From NCBI RefSeq assembly GCF_008973465.1, contig NZ_WBXN01000004.1, forward strand, positions 806,001-870,000: 64,000 bases of DNA, in the 5' to 3' direction. Of this stretch, positions 33,072 to 42,765 are shown one piece after another. Positions within the stretch are counted from its first letter, which is position 1. Every line of letters begins with the position of its first letter. The DNA comes from Streptomyces sp. SS1-1. GTDB taxonomy: Bacteria; Actinomycetota; Actinomycetes; Streptomycetales; Streptomycetaceae. The notes under the pieces are model-generated. The model searched no databases. It saw only the letters and a program-made list of their open reading frames with translations, and was not told where the DNA came from. The position numbers and the translations under genes were made by a program.

Positions 33072-35585
33072 GTGACCCTCATCGATCAGCTGCCGCAGAC
33101 CGCCGACCCCGATGCCCTCTACGAAGCCTTCGAGTCGTGGGCCGGGGAGCGTGGTCTCACGCTCTACCCCCATCAGGAGGAGGCGCTGATCGAGGTGGTC
33201 TCCGGTGCGAACGTGATCGTTTCGACGCCCACCGGTTCCGGCAAGAGCATGATCGCGGCGGGCGCCCACTTCGCGGCGCTGGCCCGTGACGAGGTCACTT
33301 TCTACACCGCGCCGATCAAGGCGCTCGTCTCCGAGAAGTTCTTCGAGCTGTGCAAGATCTTCGGCACGGAGAACGTCGGGATGCTGACGGGCGACGCCTC
33401 CGTCAACGCCGACGCCCCTGTGATCTGCTGCACCGCGGAGGTGCTCGCGTCGATCGCGCTGCGCGACGGCAAGCACGCCGACGTCGGCCAGGTCGTGATG
33501 GACGAGTTCCACTTCTACGCGGAGGGGGACCGCGGCTGGGCCTGGCAGATTCCCATCCTGGAGCTGCCGCAGGCGCAGTTCATCCTGATGTCGGCGACGC
33601 TCGGCGACGTCTCGATGTTCGAGGAGGACCTGACCCGGCGCACGGGCCGGCCGACCGCCGTGGTCCGCTCGGCGACCCGGCCGGTGCCGCTCTCCTACGA
33701 GTACCGCCTCACGCCGCTCACCGAGACGCTGACGGAACTGCTGGAGACCAAGCAGGCGCCGGTCTACATCGTGCACTTCACGCAGGCGCAGGCCGTGGAG
33801 CGGGCGCAGGCGCTGATGAGCATCAACATGTGCACGCGCGAGGAGAAGGACCAGATCGCCGAGTTGATCGGCAACTTCCGGTTCACCACCAAGTTCGGCC
33901 GGAACCTGTCCCGGTACGTCCGGCACGGCATCGGCGTCCATCACGCCGGCATGCTGCCGAAGTACCGGCGTCTGGTGGAGAAGCTGGCGCAGGCCGGACT
34001 GCTGAAGGTCATCTGCGGCACCGACACGCTCGGCGTCGGCGTCAACGTGCCGATCCGCACGGTGCTGTTCACGGCCCTGACCAAGTACGACGGCAGCCGG
34101 GTCCGTACGCTGCGCGCCCGTGAGTTCCACCAGATCGCGGGCCGCGCCGGGCGGGCCGGTTTCGACACGGCGGGCCTCGTGGTGGCGCAGGCGCCCGAGC
34201 ATGTCATCGAGAACGAGAAGGCCCTCGCCAAGGCCGGTGACGATCCGAAGAAGCGCCGCAAGGTGGTCCGCAAGAAGGCCCCGGAGGGGTTCGTCGGCTG
34301 GACGGAGAACACCTTCGAGAAGCTGATCGCCTCGCAGCCGGAGCCGCTGACGTCCCGTTTCCGGGTCACGCACACCATGCTGCTCTCGGTGATCGCCCGG
34401 CCCGGCAACGCGTTCGAGGCGATGCGGCACCTGCTGGAGGACAACCACGAGCCCCGCAAGCAGCAGCTGCGGCACATCCGGCGCGCGATCGCGATCTACC
34501 GGTCGCTGCTGGACGGCGGCATCGTCGAGAAGCTCGACGAACCGGACGCGACCGGCCGCATCGTCCGCCTGACGGTCGACCTGCAGCAGGACTTCGCGCT
34601 CAACCAGCCGCTGTCGACGTTCGCGCTGGCCGCGTTCGAGCTGCTGGACCCCGATTCGCCGTCGTACGCCCTGGACATGGTGTCGGTCGTGGAGTCCACC
34701 CTGGACGACCCGCGGCAGATCCTCGTCGCCCAGCTGAACAAGGCGAAGGGCGAGGCCGTCGCCGCGATGAAGGCGGACGGCGTGGAGTACGAGGAGCGCA
34801 TGGAGCGTCTCCAGGACATCTCGTACCCCAAGCCCCTGGAGGAGCTGCTCTTCCACGCGTACAACACGTACCGCAAGAGCCACCCGTGGGTCGGCGACCA
34901 CCCGCTGTCGCCGAAGTCGGTGGTGCGGGACATGTACGAACGGGCCATGTCCTTCACGGAGTTGGTGTCGTTCTACGAGCTGGCCCGCACCGAGGGCATC
35001 GTGCTGCGCTACCTCGCCAGCGCCTTCAAGGCCCTCGACCAAAACATCCCCGACGACCTGAAGTCCGAGGACCTGCAGGACCTCATCGAGTGGCTCGGTG
35101 AGATGGTGCGCCAGGTCGACTCCAGTCTGCTCGACGAGTGGGAGCAGCTCGCCAACCCCGAGGTGATGACGGCGGAGGAGGCCCAGGAGAAGGCCGACGA
35201 GGTCAAGCCGGTCACCACCAACGCCCGTGCCTTCCGGGTCCTCGTCCGCAACGCCATGTTCCGGCGGGTGGAACTCGCCGCGCTCGACCAGGTGGAGGAA
35301 CTCGGCGAGATGGACGGGGAGTCCGGCTGGGACGCCGACGCGTGGGGCGAGGCGATGGACAAGTACTGGGACGAGTACGACGACCTCGGCACCGGCCCGG
35401 ACGCCCGCGGCCCGAAGCTCCTGGTGATCGAGGAGGAGCCGGCGAACCGGCTGTGGCGGGTGCGTCAGATCTTCGACGACCCGAACGACGACCACGACTG
35501 GGGCATCAGCGCGGAGGTCGACCTCACGGCATCCGACGCGGAGGGCCGCGCGGTCGTCCGTGTCACCGACGTCGGCCAGCTGTGA
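33072..35585 (+). CDS. Ski2-like DEAD/DEAH helicase with DUF3516 C-terminus
   Basis: 837 aa from GTG 33072 (an upstream ATG at 33042 is possible). The helicase core has LYPHQEEALIEV (Q-like motif), STPTGSGKS (Walker A), TAPIKALV (Ia), the Walker B box MDEFHFY, SATLGD (III), GIGVHHAGMLPKYR (IV/V region), GTDTLGVGVN and QIAGRAGRAG (VI). The C-terminal half matches DUF3516, a helical domain attached to actinobacterial Ski2-like RNA helicases. RNA unwinding or ribosome/RNA quality control is the best guess. The tesB gene follows after 19 nt. Confidence 0.92.
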   Translation: MTLIDQLPQTADPDALYEAFESWAGERGLTLYPHQEEALIEVVSGANVIVSTPTGSGKSMIAAGAHFAALARDEVTFYTAPIKALVSEKFFELCKIFGTENVGMLTGDASVNADAPVICCTAEVLASIALRDGKHADVGQVVMDEFHFYAEGDRGWAWQIPILELPQAQFILMSATLGDVSMFEEDLTRRTGRPTAVVRSATRPVPLSYEYRLTPLTETLTELLETKQAPVYIVHFTQAQAVERAQALMSINMCTREEKDQIAELIGNFRFTTKFGRNLSRYVRHGIGVHHAGMLPKYRRLVEKLAQAGLLKVICGTDTLGVGVNVPIRTVLFTALTKYDGSRVRTLRAREFHQIAGRAGRAGFDTAGLVVAQAPEHVIENEKALAKAGDDPKKRRKVVRKKAPEGFVGWTENTFEKLIASQPEPLTSRFRVTHTMLLSVIARPGNAFEAMRHLLEDNHEPRKQQLRHIRRAIAIYRSLLDGGIVEKLDEPDATGRIVRLTVDLQQDFALNQPLSTFALAAFELLDPDSPSYALDMVSVVESTLDDPRQILVAQLNKAKGEAVAAMKADGVEYEERMERLQDISYPKPLEELLFHAYNTYRKSHPWVGDHPLSPKSVVRDMYERAMSFTELVSFYELARTEGIVLRYLASAFKALDQNIPDDLKSEDLQDLIEWLGEMVRQVDSSLLDEWEQLANPEVMTAEEAQEKADEVKPVTTNARAFRVLVRNAMFRRVELAALDQVEELGEMDGESGWDADAWGEAMDKYWDEYDDLGTGPDARGPKLLVIEEEPANRLWRVRQIFDDPNDDHDWGISAEVDLTASDAEGRAVVRVTDVGQL

Positions 35586-35604
35586 CCTCAGGAGAGACGC
35601 ACCC

Positions 35605-36474
35605 ATGACGACCAACCCGGCCGAGAGGCTCGTCGACCTGCTCGACCTGGAGCAGATCGAGGTCAACATCTTCCGCGGCCGCAGTCCGCAGGAGTCCTTG
35701 CAGCGGGTCTTCGGCGGCCAGGTGGCCGGCCAGGCGCTGGTCGCCGCCGGACGCACCACCGAGGGCGACCGCCCCGTGCACTCGCTGCACGCGTACTTCC
35801 TGCGCCCGGGGCGGCCCGGGGTGCCGATCGTGTACCAGGTCGAACGGGTCCGGGACGGCAGGTCGTTCACGACCCGCCGGGTCACCGCCGTGCAGCAGGG
35901 CCGCACGATCTTCAATCTCACCGCCTCCTTCCACAAGCCCGAAGAGGGAAGCTTCGAGCATCAGTTGCCGCCGGCCCGTGAGATCCCGGCGCCCGAGACG
36001 CTGCCGACGGTCGCCGACGAGATCCGTGAGCATCTCGGCGCGCTGCCGGAGCAGTTGGAGCGGATGGCCCGGCGTCAGCCCTTCGACATCCGCTATGTCG
36101 ACCGGCTGCGGTGGACCGAGGCCGAGGTCAAGGGCGCCGATCCGCGCAGCGCGGTGTGGATGCGCGCGGTCGGGCCGCTGGGCGACGACCCGCTGGTGCA
36201 CACCTGCGCGCTGACGTACGCGAGCGACATGACGCTCCTGGACGCCGTGCGCATCCCGGTCGAGCCCCTGTGGGGTCCGCGGGGCTTCGACATGGCGTCG
36301 CTGGACCACGCCATGTGGTTCCACCGGCCGTTCCGGGCGGACGAGTGGTTCCTCTACGACCAGGAGTCGCCGATCGCGACCGGTGGGCGGGGACTCGCCC
36401 GGGGCCGGATCTACGACCGGGAGGGCCGTCTGCTGGTGTCGGTCGTCCAGGAGGGGCTGTTCAGGGCGCTGTAG
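35605..36474 (+). CDS. tesB: Acyl-CoA thioesterase II
   Basis: 289 aa from ATG 35605, with GGAG upstream. It is a double hot-dog protein: FRGRSPQESLQRVFGGQVAGQALVAA in the N-half, HSLHAYFLRPG, RDGRSFTTRRVTAVQQGRTIF, then the C-half TYASDMTLLD (catalytic Asp), FDMASLDHAMWFHRP and VVQEGLFR. It hydrolyses acyl-CoA to fatty acid and CoA. Probably co-transcribed with the helicase. It overlaps the end of the convergent DUF6397 gene by 14 nt. Confidence 0.95.
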   Translation: MTTNPAERLVDLLDLEQIEVNIFRGRSPQESLQRVFGGQVAGQALVAAGRTTEGDRPVHSLHAYFLRPGRPGVPIVYQVERVRDGRSFTTRRVTAVQQGRTIFNLTASFHKPEEGSFEHQLPPAREIPAPETLPTVADEIREHLGALPEQLERMARRQPFDIRYVDRLRWTEAEVKGADPRSAVWMRAVGPLGDDPLVHTCALTYASDMTLLDAVRIPVEPLWGPRGFDMASLDHAMWFHRPFRADEWFLYDQESPIATGGRGLARGRIYDREGRLLVSVVQEGLFRAL

Positions 36475-37363
36475 CCGCGGCGGGCCGGCGGCGGAGCCGT
36501 CCCAGCAGCCCGCGTGGCGCCTTCGGCCCTCCCGACGGGGGTGCGAGGGGCCGCGGCGGGGCTGTCGCCCGTCGTGGTGTGGGGCGCGGCGCGGGCCGTG
36601 TTTCCCGCGCCTCCTGTACGAGCGTGGTCAACTCGGTCCTGAGCAGAGCGACCTCGTCCGCGTCCTCGGCCGTCATGATCCGTTCGGCGATGCGCGCGGC
36701 GGGCGATCCCGGAGTGCCGGCCACCGGTGGCCCCGGCCGGAAGCGGTTCAGATGGGACCGCTCGTAGGGGTCGGGGACGGCCTCCGCGATCTCGACCGGG
36801 TCGAGGAAGGCGGCGAACGCTCCGGCCCTCTCCCACGGGCCGTCGCACTGGCGCAGCAGGAAGCCGCGGTGCCTGCCCCGCCAGTTGCGCGGCCGCAGGT
36901 CCACGCCCGCGTCCAGCAGGGCCCGCGGCCCCTCGGGCATGCGGCGGGCCCTGAGGAGCGGGCAGTCCTCCTCGTCGGCGGCGAACCTGCTCAGCTCTTG
37001 GGCGAGGTACAGCCAGACGACCGCGCGGTACCGATTCAGGTACCACTTGGCGGGGACGACCAGACCCAGGCGGGCGAGGCGGGTGAACCGGCCTGCCGGG
37101 ACGTCCAGGAGCCGTGCGGCCTCGGCCGTCCCGACGACCTCGACCCGGGCCAGCAGGGCGTCCGGGAATCCCTCCGCCGAGCGCACCCGGTCCAGTTCGG
37201 ACCGGGTGACGCGGCGGCCGCCGCCTCCCTCGTCGGGAACGGTCCGGATCAGACCGAGGTGCACGGCGAGGTCGAGGTCGCTTCGCCGGAGCCCGAGGTC
37301 CCGGGCCGCGCGGCTCGGCGTGAAGGGACGCTCGTGCGGTGTCGTGATGGTGTCGCCAGCCAT
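36461..37363 (-). CDS. DUF6397 family protein (MerR-like HTH plus basic tail)
   Basis: 300 aa, with GGGGGAGA upstream of ATG 37363. The first 110 residues look like helix-turn-helix DNA-binding segments (FTPSRAARDLGLRRSDLDLAV; VVGTAEAARLLDVPAGRFTRLARLGLVVP). PERSHLNRFRPGPPVAGTPG-like sequence lies near 225. A Pro/Arg-rich tail ends it. I recall this architecture as DUF6397, restricted to Streptomyces relatives; function unknown. Confidence 0.75.
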   Translation of the reverse strand: MAGDTITTPHERPFTPSRAARDLGLRRSDLDLAVHLGLIRTVPDEGGGGRRVTRSELDRVRSAEGFPDALLARVEVVGTAEAARLLDVPAGRFTRLARLGLVVPAKWYLNRYRAVVWLYLAQELSRFAADEEDCPLLRARRMPEGPRALLDAGVDLRPRNWRGRHRGFLLRQCDGPWERAGAFAAFLDPVEIAEAVPDPYERSHLNRFRPGPPVAGTPGSPAARIAERIMTAEDADEVALLRTELTTLVQEARETRPAPRPTPRRATAPPRPLAPPSGGPKAPRGLLGRLRRRPAAATAP

Positions 37364-37528
37364 GCTGTGTCTCCCCCGTGAAGTCGGTCGGTCACGCTCG
37401 GTGCGTGTGCCGTGACAGAAATGTAGCCCGGCCGCCGTCCGTCGTGGCGGGCCTGTGGATAACTTCGCCGGGGTCGACGAATCAGCAGGTCAGACGTATG
37501 CGTCAGTGGTTTGTGTCAGCGGTCTGCG

Positions 37529-37942
37529 TCAGAGGTCTGTGAGCGGGGCGGCCCCGGGCAGCCGCGCGTCCACGTCGAGGTGTTCACCGACCCGGTTGAC
37601 GAGCAGGGTCATCTCGTAGGCGATCTGGCCGATGTCGCCTTCCGCGCCGCTGAGCACGCACAGACAGCTGCCCGACCCGGCGGCGGTCACGAACAGGACG
37701 GCGTCGTCGAACTCGATCATCGTCTGACGCACTCCACCCGCCCCGAAGTGCCGTCCCGAGCCCTTGGCCAGACTGTGCAGTCCGGACGAGACGGCGGCGA
37801 GGTGCTCGGCGTCCTCCTGCCTCAGCCCTTTGCTCGCTCCGGTCACCAGTCCGTCGTTCGACAGCACCAGCGCGTGCCGCACATGGTCGACGCGTTGTGT
37901 CAGCTCGTCCAGCAGCCAGCCGAGTTTCTGGTTCTGCGCCAT
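37529..37942 (-). CDS. Roadblock/LC7 domain protein (CvnB-like, outside the conservon)
   Basis: 137 aa from ATG 37942, with GGGGAGA upstream. It starts LGWLLDELTQRVDHVRHALVLSNDGLV and has HLAAVSSGLHSLAKGSGRHF and a C-terminal EMTLLVNRVGEHL, almost colinear with the CvnB protein at 39749-40186. Roadblock proteins of this group interact with CvnA sensor and CvnD GTPase. It is divergent from the PPOX gene and separated from the conservon by it, so it looks like a duplicated cvnB that may modulate the same system. Confidence 0.88.
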   Translation of the reverse strand: MAQNQKLGWLLDELTQRVDHVRHALVLSNDGLVTGASKGLRQEDAEHLAAVSSGLHSLAKGSGRHFGAGGVRQTMIEFDDAVLFVTAAGSGSCLCVLSGAEGDIGQIAYEMTLLVNRVGEHLDVDARLPGAAPLTDL

Positions 37943-38039
37943 GGTCCGGTCTCCCCGTGTAGATGAGCCCTCCGGCACCGGAGGAACTCTTCGACACCAT
38001 TCCGGACCATCCGGCCCTCGGGCAAGGAGGATGGGAGGC

Positions 38040-38468
38040 ATGGCGAAGAAGATGACCGAGGACGAATGGCGGGCGTTCGTCTCGCAGGGCACCCGCACCG
38101 GAAAACTCTCCACGGTGCGGGCCGACGGCAGCCCGCACGTGACACCGATCTGGTTCGTGCTGGACGGCGACGAGCTGGTGTTCAACACCGCCGCGTCCAG
38201 CGTGAAGGGTCGCAACGTGGTCCGTGACGGCCGGGTGGCGCTGTGCGTGGACGACGACCGTCCGCCGTACGCCTTCGTGGTGATCCAGGGACGCGCGCGC
38301 GTGTCGGAGGATCTGGACCAGCTGCGGCACTGGGCCGGGCGGATCGGGGCGCGTTACATGGGCGAGGAGCGGGCCGAGGAGTTCGGGGCGCGCAACGGCG
38401 TGCCCGGCGAACTCCTCGTCCGCGTCACGATCGACAAGGTGCTGGCGGAGCGCGACGTCGCCGACTGA
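38040..38468 (+). CDS. PPOX-class F420-dependent oxidoreductase-like protein
   Basis: 142 aa from ATG 38040, preceded by GGGAGG. It is a split-barrel flavin/deazaflavin fold: GKLSTVRADGSPHVTPIWFVLDGDELVFNT (read in parts), SSVKGRNVVRDGRVALCVDDD, FVVIQGRARV. Family members reduce small substrates with F420H2 or bind FMN/heme-type cofactors; which one cannot be read here. It sits between two roadblock-containing transcription units, convergent with cvnD. Confidence 0.88.
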   Translation: MAKKMTEDEWRAFVSQGTRTGKLSTVRADGSPHVTPIWFVLDGDELVFNTAASSVKGRNVVRDGRVALCVDDDRPPYAFVVIQGRARVSEDLDQLRHWAGRIGARYMGEERAEEFGARNGVPGELLVRVTIDKVLAERDVAD

Positions 38469-38492
38469 TCCGCCGGCACGCAGGCGGGTCGG

Positions 38493-39098
38493 TCAGCCGA
38501 CGGAGTCGAGCAGTCGGGCGGTGTGCATCCGCCCGGCATACTCGACGAGGCGGATCAGCACCTCCTTCCCCGAGTCGCGGTCCCGGGCGTCGCAGATCAC
38601 CACCGGTGTCCCCGGGTCCAGGTCAAGGGCGCGGGCGACGTCCTGGGCGCCGTACGCGCGGGCGCCGGGGAAGCAGTTCACGGCCACGACGAACGGGATG
38701 TGCCGGTGCTCGAAGAAGTCGACGGCGGGGAAGCAGTCTTCGAGCCGGCGGGTGTCCGCGAGGACCACGGCTCCCAGGGCGCCCTGGGACAGTTCGTCCC
38801 ACAGGAACCAGAAGCGGTCCTGGCCGGGGGTGCCGAAGAGGTAGAGGGACAGCCCTGACCGGATGGTGATGCGCCCGAAGTCCATGGCGACCGTCGTCGT
38901 AACCTTGTGGTCGACGCCGTCGGTGTCGTCCACCGACTGCCCCACCTCGCTGAGCAGTTCCTCGGTGCGCAGCGGTTTGATCTCGCTGACCGCGCCCACC
39001 AGGGTCGTCTTGCCCACGCCGAACCCGCCGGCGACAAGGATCTTCAACGCCAGGGCGGAGTTGTCGCCGTCGAAGGCGTCGGAGTGCTCGGAGACCAT
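38493..39098 (-). CDS. Conservon GTP/ATP-binding protein CvnD
   Basis: 201 aa. P-loop GGFGVGKTT (24-32), switch region DHKVTTTVAMDFG, and the Walker B-like LYLFGTPGQDRFWFLWDEL, as in Ras-like small GTPases; VVAVNCFP takes the place of NKxD. CvnD proteins act with CvnA (sensor), CvnB (roadblock) and CvnC (DUF742) in membrane-linked heterotrimer-like complexes. Here 214 nt separate it from cvnC, whereas these two usually lie close together. Confidence 0.92.
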   Translation of the reverse strand: MVSEHSDAFDGDNSALALKILVAGGFGVGKTTLVGAVSEIKPLRTEELLSEVGQSVDDTDGVDHKVTTTVAMDFGRITIRSGLSLYLFGTPGQDRFWFLWDELSQGALGAVVLADTRRLEDCFPAVDFFEHRHIPFVVAVNCFPGARAYGAQDVARALDLDPGTPVVICDARDRDSGKEVLIRLVEYAGRMHTARLLDSVG

Positions 39099-39312
39099 CG
39101 CTCACTTCTCTCTGGAGTGCCGGCATAGGTCGACGTCACTGCGCGAAGTCAGCATCATGACAACGGGCCCTTCTCTTCGTGGGGTTGGACCGGTTTTTGC
39201 CCGATGCGACCGTCTCGTACCTGTTCGATGTCCGTACGCGTGCGCGTGGGAGGCCGTACGGACCGCCTGGGTTCGGAAATCTCACGCCCCGCTCTCCCCT
39301 CGACGTCCGGCG

Positions 39313-39726
39313 TTACAGCGCACGCAGGCCCTCGATGACCTCGCGCAGGATGCGTTCGTCGGGCAGACGGGCAGGGGGGACCGGGCGGCTGACGGTGACC
39401 CGCCCGCGTTCCAGCAGATCGCCGAGGAGCACGCGGACCACGCCGACGGGCAGGTCGGCGCCCGCCGCCAGTTCCGCGACCGACTGGGTCTCCGGGCGGC
39501 ACAGTTCGATCAGGGCACGGTGTTCCGGCCCGAGCGTGCTGTCGTCGTCCGTGCCGGGTGCGGCGGTGGCCAGGGTGACGAGGGCGATCAGGTCGAACGT
39601 CACCCCGGTGGGGCCGGGCCTGGTGCGTCCGCCCGTCACCGCGTACGGCCGTACCAGGGGCCCGGCCTCGTTGTCGTACCACTGACTGCCCTGCTCGCGC
39701 CGGGTGTCCGGGTCCTGCTCGTTCAT
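39313..39726 (-). CDS. Conservon DUF742 protein CvnC
   Basis: 137 aa from ATG 39726. VRPYAVTGGRTRP near the start is the DUF742 signature, and a helix-turn-helix-like section LCRPETQSVAELAAGADLPVGVVRVLLGDLLERGRVTV (read in parts) follows. It ends with ERILREVIEGLRAL. It lies 22 nt downstream of the cvnB stop. Confidence 0.92.
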   Translation of the reverse strand: MNEQDPDTRREQGSQWYDNEAGPLVRPYAVTGGRTRPGPTGVTFDLIALVTLATAAPGTDDDSTLGPEHRALIELCRPETQSVAELAAGADLPVGVVRVLLGDLLERGRVTVSRPVPPARLPDERILREVIEGLRAL

Positions 39727-39748
39727 GTGCGCCGGCCGCCCTTCGGTC

Positions 39749-40186
39749 TCATCCCCCGGCGGGCGGCCGGGTGGTGGTGCGGGTCGGGGTGCGCAGGTGC
39801 TCGCCGACCCGTTTGACCATCCGAGCCATCTCATAGGCCACCAGGCCGATGTCGGCGGTCACGGCGGTCAGGACGGCGATGCAGGAGCCATCGCCCGCCG
39901 CCGCCACGAAGAGGAAGGCGTCGTCCATCTCGACCATGGTCTGGCGCACTCCGCCGACCCCGAAGTGCCGTCCGGTGCCCTTGGCGAGGGAGTGGAATCC
40001 GGAGGCGACGGCGGCGAGATGTTCGGCGTCGGAGCGGCGCAGGTCGGACGACGAGCCCACCGCGAGCCCGTCGTTGGAGAGCACGACGGCGTGCCGTACC
40101 TCGCTCACGCGCGCGACCAGGTCGTCCAGCAGCCAGTCGAGTTCGCCGGACCGGCCGGCGCCCCTCATGCTCGGGTCCGGGATCAT
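39749..40186 (-). CDS. Conservon roadblock/LC7 protein CvnB
   Basis: 145 aa. LDWLLDDLVARVSEVRHAVVLSNDGLAVG, AVASGFHSLAKGTGRHFGVGGVRQTMVEMDDAFLFV and ADIGLVAYEMARMVKRVGEHL (read in parts) are the roadblock fold. The start overlaps the cvnA stop by 4 nt. Confidence 0.93.
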   Translation of the reverse strand: MIPDPSMRGAGRSGELDWLLDDLVARVSEVRHAVVLSNDGLAVGSSSDLRRSDAEHLAAVASGFHSLAKGTGRHFGVGGVRQTMVEMDDAFLFVAAAGDGSCIAVLTAVTADIGLVAYEMARMVKRVGEHLRTPTRTTTRPPAGG

Positions 40187-42699
40187 GCGAGGTCTCCTTC
40201 GGTGCCGTCGTGGCGCTGTGCGGGGTCGGATGAGGTGTCACTGCCGGGTGGTCGGCCGCCGCCGCGCGCCCACCCGTCGCGGTAGGCGGCCATGCGGTCC
40301 CTGACGACTTCAGGGGTGCGCCCTTGGTCGGGCCGCTCCGCCGGTGCCGTCCGGGCGGTGTCGTCCGCGTGGCGTTCGCGCAGTTGGGGTGCGAGGCTCG
40401 CCTGCCGGACCCGGCGGGGCAGGTCCTCGGTGGTGCCGGGGTCGTCCGGGGGCCGGTGAAGTCGCAAGGTCGTGACTCCGGGGGGTGGGGTGCGGGTCGG
40501 CTCGGGCGCGGCCGGCGCGGGGGCCACGAGGGCGGGGCGTTCGGCGGCGGTGGGGACGGACTCCTGGCGCCGTTCGGTGACGGGCACACGCGCGTAGTCG
40601 TGTTCGGCGGGCCGCTCGGCGTGGGCCGTGTCCTGGGTGGAACGTTCCGCCGGGCTGTCGTGCAGCAGGGCGGTGGGCAGCAGTACGACGGCGGTGGTGC
40701 CGCCGTACGGTGAGGTGCTCAAGTGCACCTTGATGCCGTGCCGGGAGGCGAGCCGGCTCACCACGAACAGGCCGAGGCGGTCGCTGTCGAACAGGTCCAG
40801 CGCCTCGGACTGCTCGATGCGCCGGTTCGCCTCGGCGAGGGCCTCCTTGCCCATCCCGAGGCCCCGGTCCTCGACCTCGACGGCGTACCCGTTGCCGACG
40901 GGTTCACCGGTGATGCGCACACGCGTGTGCGGGGGCGAGAACTGGGCCGCGTTCTCGACGAGTTCGGCCAGGAGGTGGGTGAGGTCGGCGACGGCGGCAC
41001 CGAGGACGGACGCCTCGGGGAGCCGGCGTACCTCCACGCGCGCGTAGTCCTCGACCTCCGAGACGGCCGCGCGCACCACGTCGGTGAGGGAGACCGGCAT
41101 CCGCCACGCCCGCCCGGGGGCCGCGCCGGAGAGGATGATCAGGCTCTCCGCATGGCGCCGCATACGGGTGGTGAGGTGGTCGAGCCGGAAAAGGTCGCTC
41201 AGTTCGTTCGGGTCGTCGCTGCGCCGCTCCATGCTGTCCAGCAGGGTGAGCTGGCGGTGCACGAGGACCTGGCTGCGGCGGGCGAGGTTCACGAAGATCC
41301 CCGAGACACCGCTGGCGAGTTCGGCGCGCTCCACGGCCGCCCGCAGCGCCGCGCGGTGCACGGTGTTCAGGGCCTCGCCGACCTGACCGGCCTCGTCCTC
41401 GGCGGGCGGCCCGGGCGGTGCCTCGCCGCGGACGTCGATCTCCTCGCCGGCCCGCAGCCTCCGCATGGCTTCGGGGAGTTTGTGCCGGGCGATCTCCAGA
41501 GCCGTGTCCCGCAGGGTCACCAGTTCCACGACGAGCCCGCGTCCGATGCGCACCGAGATGACGAGCGAGGCGACGACGGCGAGCAGGCCGAAGAGCACGG
41601 CGGCGCCGGCCGGGGTGAGCAGCCCCCTGGTGAACGGGTCGGCGCGCTCCGCGACCGCGCGTCCGGCGTCCTGCTGGATGGTGCGCATCGCGCCCTGCAC
41701 GCGCGCGTGTGCCGCGCTCCAGCCGGCCCCTGGACCCGCGTCGGCCGCCGGAGCCGGTGAGCCGGGCCGGGTGGCGGTGACCGTTTCCTCCAGGGCGGTG
41801 ACGGTCGCGTAGTCGTCGCCGGTGGCGAGCCGCTGCCAGGCCGCGCGCCGGCTGCCGCGCAGATCGGCGACGGCGGAGGCGGTGAGGGTACGGCGGGTGC
41901 CGACGGCGCCGGTGAACAGCCGCAGCCGCGTGCCGTCGAGGCGTCCGGCGAGGCGGGCGCTGTCCAGCACCGCCTGCTCCTGGGCGAGCGCCTCTCCCGC
42001 GCGGGCGAATTCGAGCAGCACGCGCGCGTCGGAGCCGAGTTCGGCGTCCTGGACGCCGGTGAGCGCGCCCAGCACGGCGAAGGCGGACTCGATGGTCTCC
42101 GTGTAGCGCCCGTACGCCCCCTGCCAGCCGGAGCGGCGGTCGAGGACGTCGTCCCGCACCACGCTGAGGCGCTCCGCGCCGGTGACGAAGGTCGTGAGCC
42201 GCGGGGCCACCCCGGTCGGGAACTCCTCGCCGTCGGCGACGGTGTTGCGTTTCCCGAGCCGCAGCTTCGCCACCGCCGCACGGCTGTCCTCCGAGAGCTC
42301 CTTGAAGTCCGCCGCACGGCCGGGGGACGGATCGGTCGCGTACCGCACGGCCGCCGTGCGCTCGGCCTGGAGCGCGGCCACGGCGGCCGTGACGGGATTC
42401 CTGATCCCGTCGTCCACGCGCTGGAGCTGGCGCAGCCGGGCGACGTCCTGCGCCGTCGTGACGGAGGCGAAGGCCCACAGGGCCAGCAGCGAGACGACCG
42501 GGACCATCAGCAGACAGACGATCTTGGCGCGGACCGTGCGGGGACGCAGGGCGCGCGCGGACGCGGTGTCGGGGCTCGCGCCCGATGGGTCCTCGGGACC
42601 TTCGTCGGCCGGTGGTCCGGCGTGCGCGCGGCGTCCGCGCACGGGAGGCGGGGACGGGGTTCCGGCGTCGGCTGCGGTGCTGCTACGGGGGGTACGCAT
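40183..42699 (-). CDS. Conservon sensor histidine kinase-like protein CvnA
   Basis: 838 aa. A Pro/Arg-rich cytoplasmic N-terminus (1-55) is followed by helix 1 (LLMVPVVSLLALWAFAS), an extracellular NIT-type sensing domain (about 85-350), helix 2 (GAAVLFGLLAVVASLVISVRIG), a HAMP region and a dimerisation part. The HATPase domain has ELVENAAQFSPP (N box), DRGLGMG (G1), LGLFVVSRLASRHGI (G2 region) and GGTTAVVLLP. The phospho-acceptor His is not the classical HExxT/N motif, as is usual for CvnA proteins. A long disordered tail (about 655-838) ends the protein. Confidence 0.92.
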   Translation of the reverse strand: MRTPRSSTAADAGTPSPPPVRGRRAHAGPPADEGPEDPSGASPDTASARALRPRTVRAKIVCLLMVPVVSLLALWAFASVTTAQDVARLRQLQRVDDGIRNPVTAAVAALQAERTAAVRYATDPSPGRAADFKELSEDSRAAVAKLRLGKRNTVADGEEFPTGVAPRLTTFVTGAERLSVVRDDVLDRRSGWQGAYGRYTETIESAFAVLGALTGVQDAELGSDARVLLEFARAGEALAQEQAVLDSARLAGRLDGTRLRLFTGAVGTRRTLTASAVADLRGSRRAAWQRLATGDDYATVTALEETVTATRPGSPAPAADAGPGAGWSAAHARVQGAMRTIQQDAGRAVAERADPFTRGLLTPAGAAVLFGLLAVVASLVISVRIGRGLVVELVTLRDTALEIARHKLPEAMRRLRAGEEIDVRGEAPPGPPAEDEAGQVGEALNTVHRAALRAAVERAELASGVSGIFVNLARRSQVLVHRQLTLLDSMERRSDDPNELSDLFRLDHLTTRMRRHAESLIILSGAAPGRAWRMPVSLTDVVRAAVSEVEDYARVEVRRLPEASVLGAAVADLTHLLAELVENAAQFSPPHTRVRITGEPVGNGYAVEVEDRGLGMGKEALAEANRRIEQSEALDLFDSDRLGLFVVSRLASRHGIKVHLSTSPYGGTTAVVLLPTALLHDSPAERSTQDTAHAERPAEHDYARVPVTERRQESVPTAAERPALVAPAPAAPEPTRTPPPGVTTLRLHRPPDDPGTTEDLPRRVRQASLAPQLRERHADDTARTAPAERPDQGRTPEVVRDRMAAYRDGWARGGGRPPGSDTSSDPAQRHDGTEGDLA

Positions 42700-42765
42700 G
42701 GCCTCCTCGATCGGGAGTGGTTCGGGGACCTGCTCCGGTGGGCCGTACGGGCCCCGTGGGCACGG

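Noticed and set aside
30570..35936. 1788-codon open frame on the minus strand
   Set aside because: It is antisense to the ABC subunit end, DUF5709, L31, the helicase and the start of tesB. Those genes have clear motifs; the long frame is a side effect of high G+C.
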